From Luteimonas endophytica (GTDB lineage: Bacteria > Pseudomonadota > Gammaproteobacteria > Xanthomonadales > Xanthomonadaceae): DNA of 64,000 nucleotides. Positions 24,556 through 33,025 of the stretch are shown here, piece after piece. The DNA lies in NCBI RefSeq assembly GCF_029887875.1, contig NZ_JARXRM010000025.1:62001-126000 (forward strand), given 5' to 3'. Made by a program: the position numbers and the translations under genes. A model generated the notes under the pieces. It was given only the letters and a program-made list of their open reading frames with translations. It was not told the origin of the DNA and searched no databases. Positions within the stretch are counted from its first letter, which is position 1, and every line of letters starts with the position of its first letter.

Positions 24556-27500
24556 CGATGACTCCGGAGAGGACGTGGGGGACGGGCCTGGCGCCAGCCG
24601 CCGAGGCCGGCGCAGGCGAGCAGCAGCAGGCCGCCGAGCCAGGCCTGCCAGGGCGGCTCGGCCGGCGCCGCGTGCGCGACCTCCTGCATGACCCGGCCAC
24701 GCACGGTCGCCGGTTCTGCGGATTCCGCGGCCGCAGGTTCGGATTCGGACTCGGACGCGGGCGGCGCAGCGTCGACCTGCGCGGGCGCTGGCGGGGACGC
24801 AGCGGCCGCTCGCGGCGCCGCCGCGTCCAGCCCGAAGCCGCCCGCGATCCGCTCGATGAACTCGCGGGTGACGCGCGCGCCGGCATCGCCGCCGTGTTCG
24901 GCGGTCAGCGCCTGCCAGCGCTGCGCCAGCTCGCGCCGGGTCTGCGCGTCCGCCTGCCAGTAACCCTTGCGCACCGCCTCCATCATCCGTTCGATCAGCT
25001 GCGCCTGCGCGGTCGGGTTGTGCCGCTCGAACCATTCATCGATGCCGAGTTCGCGCTTGTCGAGCACGTAGGTCTCGTGCATCGCCTGCCACTGGTCGGC
25101 GCGCACGGTGCCGGGCGCGGTGGCCTGCCAGCCGAACAGGTTGTTGGCGACGTCGAGCACCTGCAGCGTGCCGGCGTAGCCTTCCTGCTGCATGGCGCCG
25201 ATCCACTGCGGGTTGAGGTAGCGGCTGCGCAGCTCGGTGGAGAGGAACTCGGCGGCGGTGGTGGTACGCGCCGCGGCCGCACGCAGGTCGCTGACGTACA
25301 GCGCCGGCGTGCTGCCGTCGACGTGGCGCATCGCCATCGACAGCCCGCCCATGTACTCGAACACGTGGTCGGTGTTGAGCGCGCCGTACACGTTCGACGA
25401 GCGCGGCAGCACCACGCCGTCGGTACCGGCCAGATGCGCGGCCAGCAGGTTGCCGTCCTCGCCGCCGGAAGTGCCCCAGTCGCCGCCGCCGTAGCCGTAC
25501 TGCAGCCGGGCCAGGAACTGCTCGGCCAGCGGCGTCTCGCTGTCCCAGCCGGTCGAGTCCATCACCTTGTCGGCCAGGTCGGTGCCGTAGTCGCCCGGGG
25601 CGTTGCCGAACATGCGCAGGCGGGAGAGCGCTGCGGCACGTTCGGCGTCGAGGCCGCGTTCCACCAGCGCCGCCGCGATCCTGCGGCTGTTGGCGGCGAT
25701 CGCGTTGCCGGGCTCGTCCAGCCGGGCCAGCTGCTGCAGGGCGGCGTCGAGCTTGCGCATGAAGCCGTCGAACTGGTCGCGATAGCTGCCGGTCACCTGC
25801 ACCACCACGTCGATGCGCGGGCGTCCCAGCTCGGCCTGCGGCACGATCTCGATCCGCTCGACGTCGCCGCCCGCGCTCCACACCGGCCGCAGGCCGGCCG
25901 CGTGCAGCACCTGCGCCTCGACCACGCCGAGGTGGCGCACGGTCTCGACCGACCACATCACGAAGGTCAGCTTGTCCGGCGCGGCGCCGCCGTGCGCCTG
26001 GCGATGGGCGGCGAGCAGCTGCCCGAAGGCCTCCCCGCCCGCCTCCCAAGCCGCGCGGGTCGGGATCCTGTCGGGGTCGAACGCATACAGGTTGCGGCCG
26101 CTCGGCACCTCGGGACTGCGCACCGGATCGCCGCCTTCGCCGGGCCGCACGAAACCGCCGCGCAGGCCCGCCAGCAGCGCCTCGATCTCGCCGGTCTCGG
26201 CCAGGCGGCGGTCGCTGGCGATCGCGCACTCGATCTGTTCGCGCAGCGCCGGGTCGGCGATGGCCTGCGGCGACTCGCCGCCGCGCAGGTAACGCTGCAG
26301 GAATCGGTACGGCTTGCTCGCCTGCAGCTTGCCGAAGTCGTCGGCGAACACTTCCTGCGGGTCGAGGCCGAGCGCGGCGTAGTAGTCGTCGCCCAGCTGC
26401 TGCATCACCGTCGACAGCCGGTGCTCCGGTGCGGCCGGCGTGCCGAACACGTGCAGGCCGAGCGGGATGGCGCTGCGCGCGAGCTGGTGCAGATGGTCGT
26501 GCAGGGCGCCGAAGAAGCCCTCGAAATCGGCCTCGATCGCGGCTTCCGACCAGCCGATGTCGGCATGCAGGTCCTGCGCGACCACCGCCTCGCGCAGGCG
26601 GCGCATGGCGGTTTCGCGCACCGGCCCCGGGTCGGTCATCTGGTACTCGTGGACCAGGTGATGCAGGTCGCGCAGCTCGTCGTAGAGGCCGGCCGGCGCG
26701 AACGCCGGGGTCTGGTGGCTGACCAGCACCGCACGGCCGCGGCGCTTGGCCTGCACCGCCTCGCCGATGTTGTCCTGGATGTAGGGATAGAACACCGGCA
26801 GGTCGCCGATCGCGATGTTCGGCCAGTCGAACGCCCACAGGCCGCGGTCCTTGCCCGGCAGCCATTCCTGGGTGCCGTGGGTGCCGAAGTGGATCAGCGC
26901 GTGCGGGTCGTGCTGCAGGCGCAGCCACAGGTAGGCGGCCAGGTACGCGTGCGCCGGCGGCACCGCGCCGTCGTGGGTGGCCACGCCGTACTCGCCGGCC
27001 CGCGGCGGCTGCGGCAGCACCGCCAGTCCGCCGAGCCGCCAGCGCGGGATCGCGAACGCGCGCACGCCGTCGACCGTGATCACCGCACGGCTGTCGGCCG
27101 GATCGCCCCAGCTTTCCAGCAATGCCTCGCGCTGCCGGGCCGGCAGGGTCCGCAGCCAGCGTTCGTACTCGGCCAGCGGCAGGGTGGCGGCGAGACCGCG
27201 TTCGACCAGGCCGGGCAGGGTCTCGGGCCGGTACCAGCCGGCCAGCATCGCCTGTCCGGCCTCGATCACCTGCGCCTCGCCGGTCGCGGCGACCGGATAG
27301 CCGGCCCCGGCCAGCGCGGCGGTCACGTCGGCCACGCTGCGCGGCAGGTTGAGCTGCGAGGCGGACAGGTTGCGCTCGCCGTGCGGGTAGTTCCAGAACA
27401 TCAGCGCCAGGCGCTTGTCGGCGGCGGCCGTCGCGCGCAGCCGCGCCAGCGACGCCAGCTTGTCGGCCAGCAGCTCGACCTGTTCGGGAATCGGTACCGG

Positions 27501-28487
27501 CTCGCCGTCCTCGACCGCGGCCAGCACCACCGGATCGCTCATGCCCCAGCTCTCCGGCACCGCCAGCAGGGTCGCCATCGCCGCGGCGCTCATGCCGCTG
27601 GTTTCGCTGCGCCACGCCTCCACGGTGCTGCCGCGCGCGGTCGACGCGACCAGCGCCGGCACGTCGAGCGCGATGAAGTCGCGCAGACGCTGCTCGCCGT
27701 CGCCCAAGTGGGTCAGGTTGACCAGGGCGACGATGCCGGCGTCGCGCAATCCGTCCCTCAGTCCGTCGGGGTCGTCGCGCTCGAACCAGAGCGCGACCGG
27801 CACCAGGCCGCGTCGTTCGCTCGCGGCGATCAGCGCATCGACGTCCTTGAGCTGCATCGACGACAGCGCATGGCTGGAGATCACCAGCGCGACGCGGGCG
27901 CCGTCGGCGTGGCCGCGCCGGCGCTGCCAGTCGAGATAGGCCTCGAGCGTGGCGAACGGCTCGGCCGCCTCGGGATGGTAGTAGCCGGTCGCCGGCATCG
28001 GCACCGGCGGCGGCACCGCGGCGGTCGCCTCGCCGCGATGCCAGCGGCCGAGCCAGTCGAGCATGCGGCGGAAGTTGGTCTCGCCGCCCTGCCGGTAGTA
28101 CTCGGCCACGCGCCGCGCCCGTGCGGGTTCCAGTGCGTCGAAGGCGAGCGGGCCGCCGCCGATCGCGATCCAGGGCACGCCGCGCTCGGCCAGCGCCGGC
28201 GCGAGCAGCGCGCGCACGCGTTCGGCATGGCTGGCCACCGGCGTATCGACGATCACCAGGCCGCTCGCCGCCAGCCAGTCGCGCGGCTCGCCGGGCGGCG
28301 GCCGGTCGATCGACAGATAGACGACCCGCACGCCGTGCGCGCGGCCCCAGCGATCGATCTTCAGCGCCTTGCCCGGCAGGGTGAAGTCGGTGGTCACCAC
28401 CGTGACCTGCAGCGGTTCGGCGGCCTGCGCCGAACCCGTGCAGGCCAGTACGACCGCGAACAGCAGCCGGCGGAATGCCCCGGCCAC
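24552..28487 (-). CDS. Exported, membrane-anchored CobN-like chelatase (HmuS/BtuS-like)
   Basis: 1311 residues from GTG 28487, one base after the receptor stop. A Sec signal peptide (RRLLFAVVLACTGSAQA) starts it and a C-terminal membrane helix (WQAWLGGLLLLACAGLGGW, about 1284-1302) ends it after a Pro/Ala/Glu-rich linker, so the large domain faces the periplasm. The body is a full CobN/magnesium-chelatase H-subunit fold: HFGTHGTQEWLPGK, FYPYIQDNIGEA, FGNAPGDYGT, NVYGALNTDHVFEYMGG and NPQWIGAMQQEGYAG. Cytoplasmic CobN inserts cobalt into hydrogenobyrinate with ATP-driven CobST. There is no ATP in the periplasm and no CobS/CobT here, so insertion or removal of metal from an imported tetrapyrrole is more plausible than B12 synthesis. 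Substrate metal is unknown. Confidence 0.85.
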   Translation of the reverse strand: MAGAFRRLLFAVVLACTGSAQAAEPLQVTVVTTDFTLPGKALKIDRWGRAHGVRVVYLSIDRPPPGEPRDWLAASGLVIVDTPVASHAERVRALLAPALAERGVPWIAIGGGPLAFDALEPARARRVAEYYRQGGETNFRRMLDWLGRWHRGEATAAVPPPVPMPATGYYHPEAAEPFATLEAYLDWQRRRGHADGARVALVISSHALSSMQLKDVDALIAASERRGLVPVALWFERDDPDGLRDGLRDAGIVALVNLTHLGDGEQRLRDFIALDVPALVASTARGSTVEAWRSETSGMSAAAMATLLAVPESWGMSDPVVLAAVEDGEPVPIPEQVELLADKLASLARLRATAAADKRLALMFWNYPHGERNLSASQLNLPRSVADVTAALAGAGYPVAATGEAQVIEAGQAMLAGWYRPETLPGLVERGLAATLPLAEYERWLRTLPARQREALLESWGDPADSRAVITVDGVRAFAIPRWRLGGLAVLPQPPRAGEYGVATHDGAVPPAHAYLAAYLWLRLQHDPHALIHFGTHGTQEWLPGKDRGLWAFDWPNIAIGDLPVFYPYIQDNIGEAVQAKRRGRAVLVSHQTPAFAPAGLYDELRDLHHLVHEYQMTDPGPVRETAMRRLREAVVAQDLHADIGWSEAAIEADFEGFFGALHDHLHQLARSAIPLGLHVFGTPAAPEHRLSTVMQQLGDDYYAALGLDPQEVFADDFGKLQASKPYRFLQRYLRGGESPQAIADPALREQIECAIASDRRLAETGEIEALLAGLRGGFVRPGEGGDPVRSPEVPSGRNLYAFDPDRIPTRAAWEAGGEAFGQLLAAHRQAHGGAAPDKLTFVMWSVETVRHLGVVEAQVLHAAGLRPVWSAGGDVERIEIVPQAELGRPRIDVVVQVTGSYRDQFDGFMRKLDAALQQLARLDEPGNAIAANSRRIAAALVERGLDAERAAALSRLRMFGNAPGDYGTDLADKVMDSTGWDSETPLAEQFLARLQYGYGGGDWGTSGGEDGNLLAAHLAGTDGVVLPRSSNVYGALNTDHVFEYMGGLSMAMRHVDGSTPALYVSDLRAAAARTTTAAEFLSTELRSRYLNPQWIGAMQQEGYAGTLQVLDVANNLFGWQATAPGTVRADQWQAMHETYVLDKRELGIDEWFERHNPTAQAQLIERMMEAVRKGYWQADAQTRRELAQRWQALTAEHGGDAGARVTREFIERIAGGFGLDAAAPRAAAASPPAPAQVDAAPPASESESEPAAAESAEPATVRGRVMQEVAHAAPAEPPWQAWLGGLLLLACAGLGGWRQARPPRPLRSHR

Positions 28488-28488
28488 G

Positions 28489-30465
28489 TCAGAAGCTCAG
28501 GTCCAGGCCGACGTGGTAGCTGCGGCCGAGCTGCGGGTACGGGTATTGCAGGTCGACGCTGTCCTGGCGGGCGTCGCCGATGTTCTCGACCCCGCCGCGC
28601 AGGGTCAGCGCATCGCCGATCCGGTAGCTCAGCTCGAGCGCGTACAGCGTATCGGCGGGAACCGCGATCGCCGGCCCGCGGCTGGGATACTCGAGCTGGC
28701 TGCCGACGTACTCGGCGCGCAGGCGGCCGGTGAACGCGTCGACCGGCGTCCACGCCAGCGTGGCGGCGCCGCCGTGGTGGGAGCGCATCTCCAGCTTGCG
28801 GTCTGCGGTCTGGTCGCGGGCGTCGAGGTAGGTGTAGTTGGCCTCGAGCGCCAGCGTGTCGGCCAGGTCGACCGCGCCGGCCAGCTCGATGCCGGACAGG
28901 CGTGCGCGGTCGACGTTGCGGTAGGTGCGGATCTCCATCACCCCCGGCTGGCCGCAGCGTTCCACGCAGACGATCTCGATCAGGTCGCGCAGGCGGTTCT
29001 CGAACGCGGTCGCCTGCGCGTGCCAGCCGTCGCCGCGGACCTGCGCGGCCAGCTCGTAGGTGGTACTCACTTCCGGCCGCAGGTCCGGATTGCCGAACAG
29101 CTCGAGCAGGCCGGCGATGCTGGCGTAGTACTCCGGCGAGAGCTGCTTCAGCGTCGGCGCCTTGAAGCCGCGGCCGGCGCCGCCCTTGAACAACCAGCCG
29201 CCGCGTTCGTGCACCAGGTAGGCGCGCGGGCTGTGCTGGCCGCCGAAGCGCCGGTGGCGGTCGTAGCGGTCGCCGAGCACCAGGTCCCAGCCGTCGGCCA
29301 ACGTGATCTCGTCCTGCACGAAGACGGCGCGGTGGGTCGCCTCGTCCTCGCCCGCGTCGTTGACCAGGGCGTCTTCGAGCGATTCGCGCCGCCATTCGCC
29401 GCCGACGGTGACCCGGTGGCGTTCGCCGAACGTGCGCGCCAGGTGCCCGTCCGCGATCTCGTCGCGCAGGTGCTGCGGCCCGGTGGGCGTGCCGGGCGCG
29501 CGTTCGTTGACCTTGTCGAGGCTGGCGCGACTGAGCCGCAGGCCGCTCTCGCCCCAGCCCCAGCGGCCGCGGTGCGACAGCGCCCATTGCTCGCGGTCGA
29601 CTTCGTCGCGGGACTGGTAGATGTACGGGTTGCTGCCGCTCTGCAGGCCGTGCCGCACCCGTTCCTCGCGGCCGCCCAGCCAGCGCAGGTCGATGCGGTG
29701 GAACTCGCCCGGGGTCCAGCTCAGGGTGGCGCTGCCGCTGCCGGCGTCGCGCGCTTCGCGGCGGCTGGCGCCGGGCAACAGCGGGTCCGGCGTCTCGTCG
29801 GTCCGGCTGCGATCGGCGAACACGCTCAGGCCGAGGGTGTCGGCCACCAGCGGGCCGCCGGCATACACGGCCATCTGCCGGCGCGCGCCGCCGGCGGCAT
29901 CGGGCTCGCCGGCGTTGGCGCGCAGGCTGCCGCGCCAGGCATCGGTGGCGCTGCGGCTGATCACGTTGATCACGCCGCCCAGCGCCTCCGAGCCGTACAG
30001 CGACGACATCGGCCCGCGCACGATCTCGACCCGCTCGATCGCCTCGGCCGGCATCCAGCCCAGGTCGTAGTCGCTGTGCGCGATCGCGCCGATCGAACTG
30101 TTGACCCGCATGCCGTCGAGCAGGGTCATGGTGTAGCTGGGATCCATGCCGCGCACGCTGACCCCGCGACGGTCCAGGCCGATGCCGGTCAGGCCGATCC
30201 CCGGCTCGCCGCGCAGGGCGTCGGCGAGATCGTAGACCGGACGGGCGGCCAGCTCCTCGCGGGTGACCACCGACATCGACGCCGGCGCAGTGTCCAGGGT
30301 GCGCTCGCTGGCGGTGGCGGTGACCACCACCGCGTCGAGGTCGGTGGCGCCCGGGGTGGCCGTCTGGGCGGAGGCCTGCCCCGCCACGGCGGCGGCCAGG
30401 ACGAGGATGGAGGGGTGGTAGCGGGAGCTGATGCTGGAGCGCGCTGCGAGGTGGACGTGGGGCAT
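28489..30465 (-). CDS. TonB-dependent receptor of the chelatase operon (CirA/HmuR-like)
   Basis: 658 residues, an outer-membrane 22-strand barrel with a plug. Signal peptide about 1-34 (LVLAAAVAGQASA). The TonB box region is LDAVVVTATASERTLD. The plug runs from about 45 to 170 with IERVEIVRGPMSSLYGSEAL and GGVINVI. The barrel contains GFKAPTLKQL and FGNPDLRPE, resembling the FRAP/NPDL boxes of haem receptors but also found in siderophore and B12 receptors. It ends in SYHVGLDLSF with the terminal Phe needed for barrel assembly. ATG 30465 is chosen over a TTG at 30480. It is the first gene of the operon and lies 24 bp after a Zur-like box. Confidence 0.87.
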   Translation of the reverse strand: MPHVHLAARSSISSRYHPSILVLAAAVAGQASAQTATPGATDLDAVVVTATASERTLDTAPASMSVVTREELAARPVYDLADALRGEPGIGLTGIGLDRRGVSVRGMDPSYTMTLLDGMRVNSSIGAIAHSDYDLGWMPAEAIERVEIVRGPMSSLYGSEALGGVINVISRSATDAWRGSLRANAGEPDAAGGARRQMAVYAGGPLVADTLGLSVFADRSRTDETPDPLLPGASRREARDAGSGSATLSWTPGEFHRIDLRWLGGREERVRHGLQSGSNPYIYQSRDEVDREQWALSHRGRWGWGESGLRLSRASLDKVNERAPGTPTGPQHLRDEIADGHLARTFGERHRVTVGGEWRRESLEDALVNDAGEDEATHRAVFVQDEITLADGWDLVLGDRYDRHRRFGGQHSPRAYLVHERGGWLFKGGAGRGFKAPTLKQLSPEYYASIAGLLELFGNPDLRPEVSTTYELAAQVRGDGWHAQATAFENRLRDLIEIVCVERCGQPGVMEIRTYRNVDRARLSGIELAGAVDLADTLALEANYTYLDARDQTADRKLEMRSHHGGAATLAWTPVDAFTGRLRAEYVGSQLEYPSRGPAIAVPADTLYALELSYRIGDALTLRGGVENIGDARQDSVDLQYPYPQLGRSYHVGLDLSF

Positions 30466-30488
30466 CGAGGGGCCGGACAAGTAAGGTG

Positions 30489-30505
30489 ATGTTATAATAT
30501 ATCGT
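30489..30505 (-). promoter_or_regulatory. Zur-box-like palindrome upstream of the receptor/chelatase operon
   Basis: ATGTTATAATATATCGT matches 15 of 17 bases of the gammaproteobacterial Zur core ATGTTATAATATAACAT. It stands out as the only AT-rich stretch in a very GC-rich region and contains TATAAC/TATAAT-like -10 sequences, so a bound repressor would block the promoter of the minus-strand operon. Fur boxes differ (GATAATGATAATCATTATC), and this does not match one. Confidence 0.6.
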
Positions 30506-30844
30506 TAAACCGGCTAGAAGGGCATCCAGGCGGAGAGCGAACCTCAGCCCCCCGCAAAGACACCCCCGATCAGGGCATGGCGCTCGAATCGACGACCACA
30601 CGCTCGGCGTTGGACTCGCGCCGTCCAGCGCTTCCGCGGCCGCGTTCGGCGGACTCCTCCCACTCGAACGGCGCCCGGGCCCTGGGCCGACTGGCGATCT
30701 CCAGGCCCCGGTCGCGAGGCGTTGGCGGCGGGACCGCCACCCTCGCAGCCGCGGCGAGCGATGGCGACCGCATGTCCGGCCGGTCCCGGCCGGCGCACCC
30801 GACGGATGCACGCCGGCGGCGGCCGACCTGCTACACCTGCGTGC
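30506..30844. other. Spacer without a supported gene
   Basis: About 340 bases between the Zur-like box and the GIY-YIG gene. Short open frames here are GC artefacts with no family pattern or start signal. I see no terminator, repeat-family copy or RNA gene, and the only notable item is a weak hairpin GGCGG-GA-CCGCC near 30728. Confidence 0.5.
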
Positions 30845-31408
30845 GTGACCAGTCCCGGCCGCTGCTACGTCTACGTGCTGCCCTGCACCTGGGAGGACCA
30901 CTGCAAGGTCGGTTTCTCGCGCGATCCCCTCGGCCGCATGCAGGACCTGCATCGGCGCTGGTTCGAATTCTTCGACCTGGCGGGTGCCGCGCTGGTGGAA
31001 ACCGAGACCGTGCGCGACGCCCGCGAGCTGGAGCTCGAACTGCGCCGTCCGCTGGCCGCGCACCGCGCACCGGCACCGCTGATGGTGCGCAGGCAGGCCG
31101 CCGGCCACACCGAATGGCTGCGCGGCGCGGCGCGGCCGCTGCAGCGCGCGATCGACGGACTGGCGGCGCGCGGCCACGTGGTGCACGCACCGCCCCACGA
31201 GTGGCTGCGCGCAGCGCTGCGTGCGCGCAGCGAGCAACTCTACGCCTGGACCCTGGCGCAGCTCTCGGCCGACGAGTTGCAGCACCTGGCCGGCCACACG
31301 CCGACCCAGCGGCTGGTGCGCGACGCCCTGGACGCATACGCCGCGCTGGAGATCGATGTCGAACCGCTGCTGCCGGTCGAGGTGTTCGGCTGGTACCGCG
31401 GAGGCTGA
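30845..31408 (+). CDS. GIY-YIG nuclease family protein
   Basis: 187 residues from GTG 30845. The N-terminus CYVYVLPCTWEDHCKVGFSRDPLGRMQDL carries the GIY-YIG layout (two Tyr, then K-V-G and the Arg of the second helix), followed by FEFFDLAGAALVETETV with a catalytic Glu position and ELELELRRPL. The C-terminal half is helical and has no family name known to me. It resembles the stand-alone GIY-YIG/T5orf172-type proteins common in proteobacteria, with no DNA-binding domain fused. Role unknown; a DNA- or nucleotide-cleaving activity is possible. Confidence 0.68.
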   Translation: MTSPGRCYVYVLPCTWEDHCKVGFSRDPLGRMQDLHRRWFEFFDLAGAALVETETVRDARELELELRRPLAAHRAPAPLMVRRQAAGHTEWLRGAARPLQRAIDGLAARGHVVHAPPHEWLRAALRARSEQLYAWTLAQLSADELQHLAGHTPTQRLVRDALDAYAALEIDVEPLLPVEVFGWYRGG

Positions 31409-31522
31409 TCGCCGCGACGCGCGCCATCCGCGCCGCCTGTCGGTTGCCCGCCGGCGACACGTTCGGTGACGCAGGCGGAAGAGCAGGGTGCGCAAGGAGC
31501 AGCGACCCCTCCGCCGATCGCC

Positions 31523-32908
31523 TCAGGGCGCGATCTCGACGAAGACGGGGTTGGAGTAGAACCACAGGTCCTGCCAGGGATCCTCGCCTGGAACGTCGGC
31601 CAGGGGCGCGGCTTCCGCCGTGTTCGCGCCGCGCGCGCGCACGAAGCCGCCGTTCCGGGGCACCGGCAGCGCCCACGACAACGCATACCACCGACCTTCT
31701 CTCTTCCAGTCGTCCGGCCCGAAACGCCTGGTTTCCATCCGTGGTTCGCCGCCGCCGCCGCTCCCCACGATCAGCTCGATGTGGCCCAGCGTCGGGCGCT
31801 GGCCGTTGAAGTTCAGCCCGGCGGGCTGGCGGACCTTCAGCTCCACCCGCATCGTGCCTGCCGCCGGCATGACCAATGTCCCGCCCATGGCGGCGGCCCG
31901 GCCCGTCTCTCCGTCCGCCCGCACCGTCAGTTCCAGGGCATCGATCAGGTCGCCGGTCACCGCGAACATCCTTCCCGCGCGCATGCCGTCGAGGATGTCC
32001 CCGGCCTCGTGCCGGGCCCAGACGTAGGTCCTGCTGTACTGCCCGGGATCGAAGTCGCGACCGCCGTCGCGCAGGTTCTCGTGCGAGTCCGAGGTCGCGG
32101 TGATCCAGAACCGTCGGCCCTCCGCCAGCATCGCGTCCCACACACCGCCGACCTCGGCGGTCATCTGGTCGAAGCCGCCGAAGGTGGGCGCGGCGGCATT
32201 CCGATAGAGCCCGCGATGCACCGGCGCAGCCTGATGCCCGGGCGCGCCCTCCATGCCGACCAGCACCCGTGGCGCGGCATCGTGCCAGGCGCGCAGTTCC
32301 GCCGGCTCCACCGCACCCCAGCGGCCGATGCCGGTGGCGGACCGCGACGGATGATTGATGAACACCAGCGGCGGCGCCGGCAGCGTCCGCATGTGCGCCA
32401 GGGCGTCGAGCATCAGCTGCCCGTTGTCGCGGCTGCCCGGCTCCAGCGGTTCGGTGCGGCCGTACCCGCGTTCGATCGCGACCAGCTGGTCGCGCTCCTC
32501 CGGTCCCGGCGCGATGATCAGCGAGGCATGCTCGCCACCCGGCACGTCGAACTCCATGCCGTTGAACTGGATCAATGCCGGCACCGCCCGCCTGGCCTGC
32601 TGCAGGGCGGGCCAGGCATGGTCGCGGGTCACCGCGGAATGGCCGGGACCGCCGTGGTCGGTGTGCACCATCCAGGTCAGGCCGTAGGCCAACGCCTGCT
32701 GCGCGTTGCGGGTCCGGGTGTAGGGCGAATCGCCGCCGCGGATCGGCGTGGGCGGGGACGTCGACCGGTCCCAGTCCACGCTCCACTCGCTGTGGACGTG
32801 GTGATCGCCCGCCTGCCAGCGGCGCCCGTCGTCCGGGTCGGCGGCCTGTGCCGCCAGCGGCAGGCAGACGATGAACGCCGCGATCGGCAGGCGTGGCGGG
32901 GTGCGCAT
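31523..32908 (-). CDS. Exported CehA/McbA-type PHP-domain metallohydrolase
   Basis: 461 residues. Signal peptide (PRLPIAAFIVCLPLAAQA, cleavage near AAQA-AD). PHP metal-binding motifs: AGDHHVHSEWSVD (H-x-H), MVHTDHGGPGH, a Glu in FNGMEFDV, INHPSRSATG, and TATSDSHENL. These form the tri- or dinuclear centre typical of PHP phosphoesterases and of the carbaryl-hydrolase-like family. It is encoded 117 bp downstream of the STN-type TonB receptor in the same direction, so it probably hydrolyses the molecule that the receptor takes up, in the periplasm. ATG 32908 starts the signal peptide. Confidence 0.82.
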   Translation of the reverse strand: MRTPPRLPIAAFIVCLPLAAQAADPDDGRRWQAGDHHVHSEWSVDWDRSTSPPTPIRGGDSPYTRTRNAQQALAYGLTWMVHTDHGGPGHSAVTRDHAWPALQQARRAVPALIQFNGMEFDVPGGEHASLIIAPGPEERDQLVAIERGYGRTEPLEPGSRDNGQLMLDALAHMRTLPAPPLVFINHPSRSATGIGRWGAVEPAELRAWHDAAPRVLVGMEGAPGHQAAPVHRGLYRNAAAPTFGGFDQMTAEVGGVWDAMLAEGRRFWITATSDSHENLRDGGRDFDPGQYSRTYVWARHEAGDILDGMRAGRMFAVTGDLIDALELTVRADGETGRAAAMGGTLVMPAAGTMRVELKVRQPAGLNFNGQRPTLGHIELIVGSGGGGEPRMETRRFGPDDWKREGRWYALSWALPVPRNGGFVRARGANTAEAAPLADVPGEDPWQDLWFYSNPVFVEIAP

Positions 32909-33025
32909 GGACTTTCCTTCTGCATGTGGAGCGGCTGCGTTTGCTGCCGGGGCAGCGCGCGCAGCGCGCGGGATCCGGCCGTGGCGGCAGGTCGACCGCC
33001 ACGGCCGGGACAACGATGGCCGGCC

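Noticed and set aside
24552-28487. CobN as part of cytoplasmic cobalamin biosynthesis
   Set aside because: Signal peptide, C-terminal anchor, absence of cobS/cobT and the neighbouring TonB/ExbB genes argue against the aerobic cobalt chelatase.
24558-28733. 1391-codon open frame on the plus strand opposite the chelatase gene
   Set aside because: Very GC-rich codon bias leaves long open frames on the antisense strand. The translation has no domain pattern and is rich in Arg, His, Gly and Gln, while the minus strand reads a full CobN fold.
30544-30798. Minus-strand open frame between the Zur-like box and the GIY-YIG gene
   Set aside because: Composition is Arg/Gly/Pro-rich with no motif, no Shine-Dalgarno and no neighbour support.
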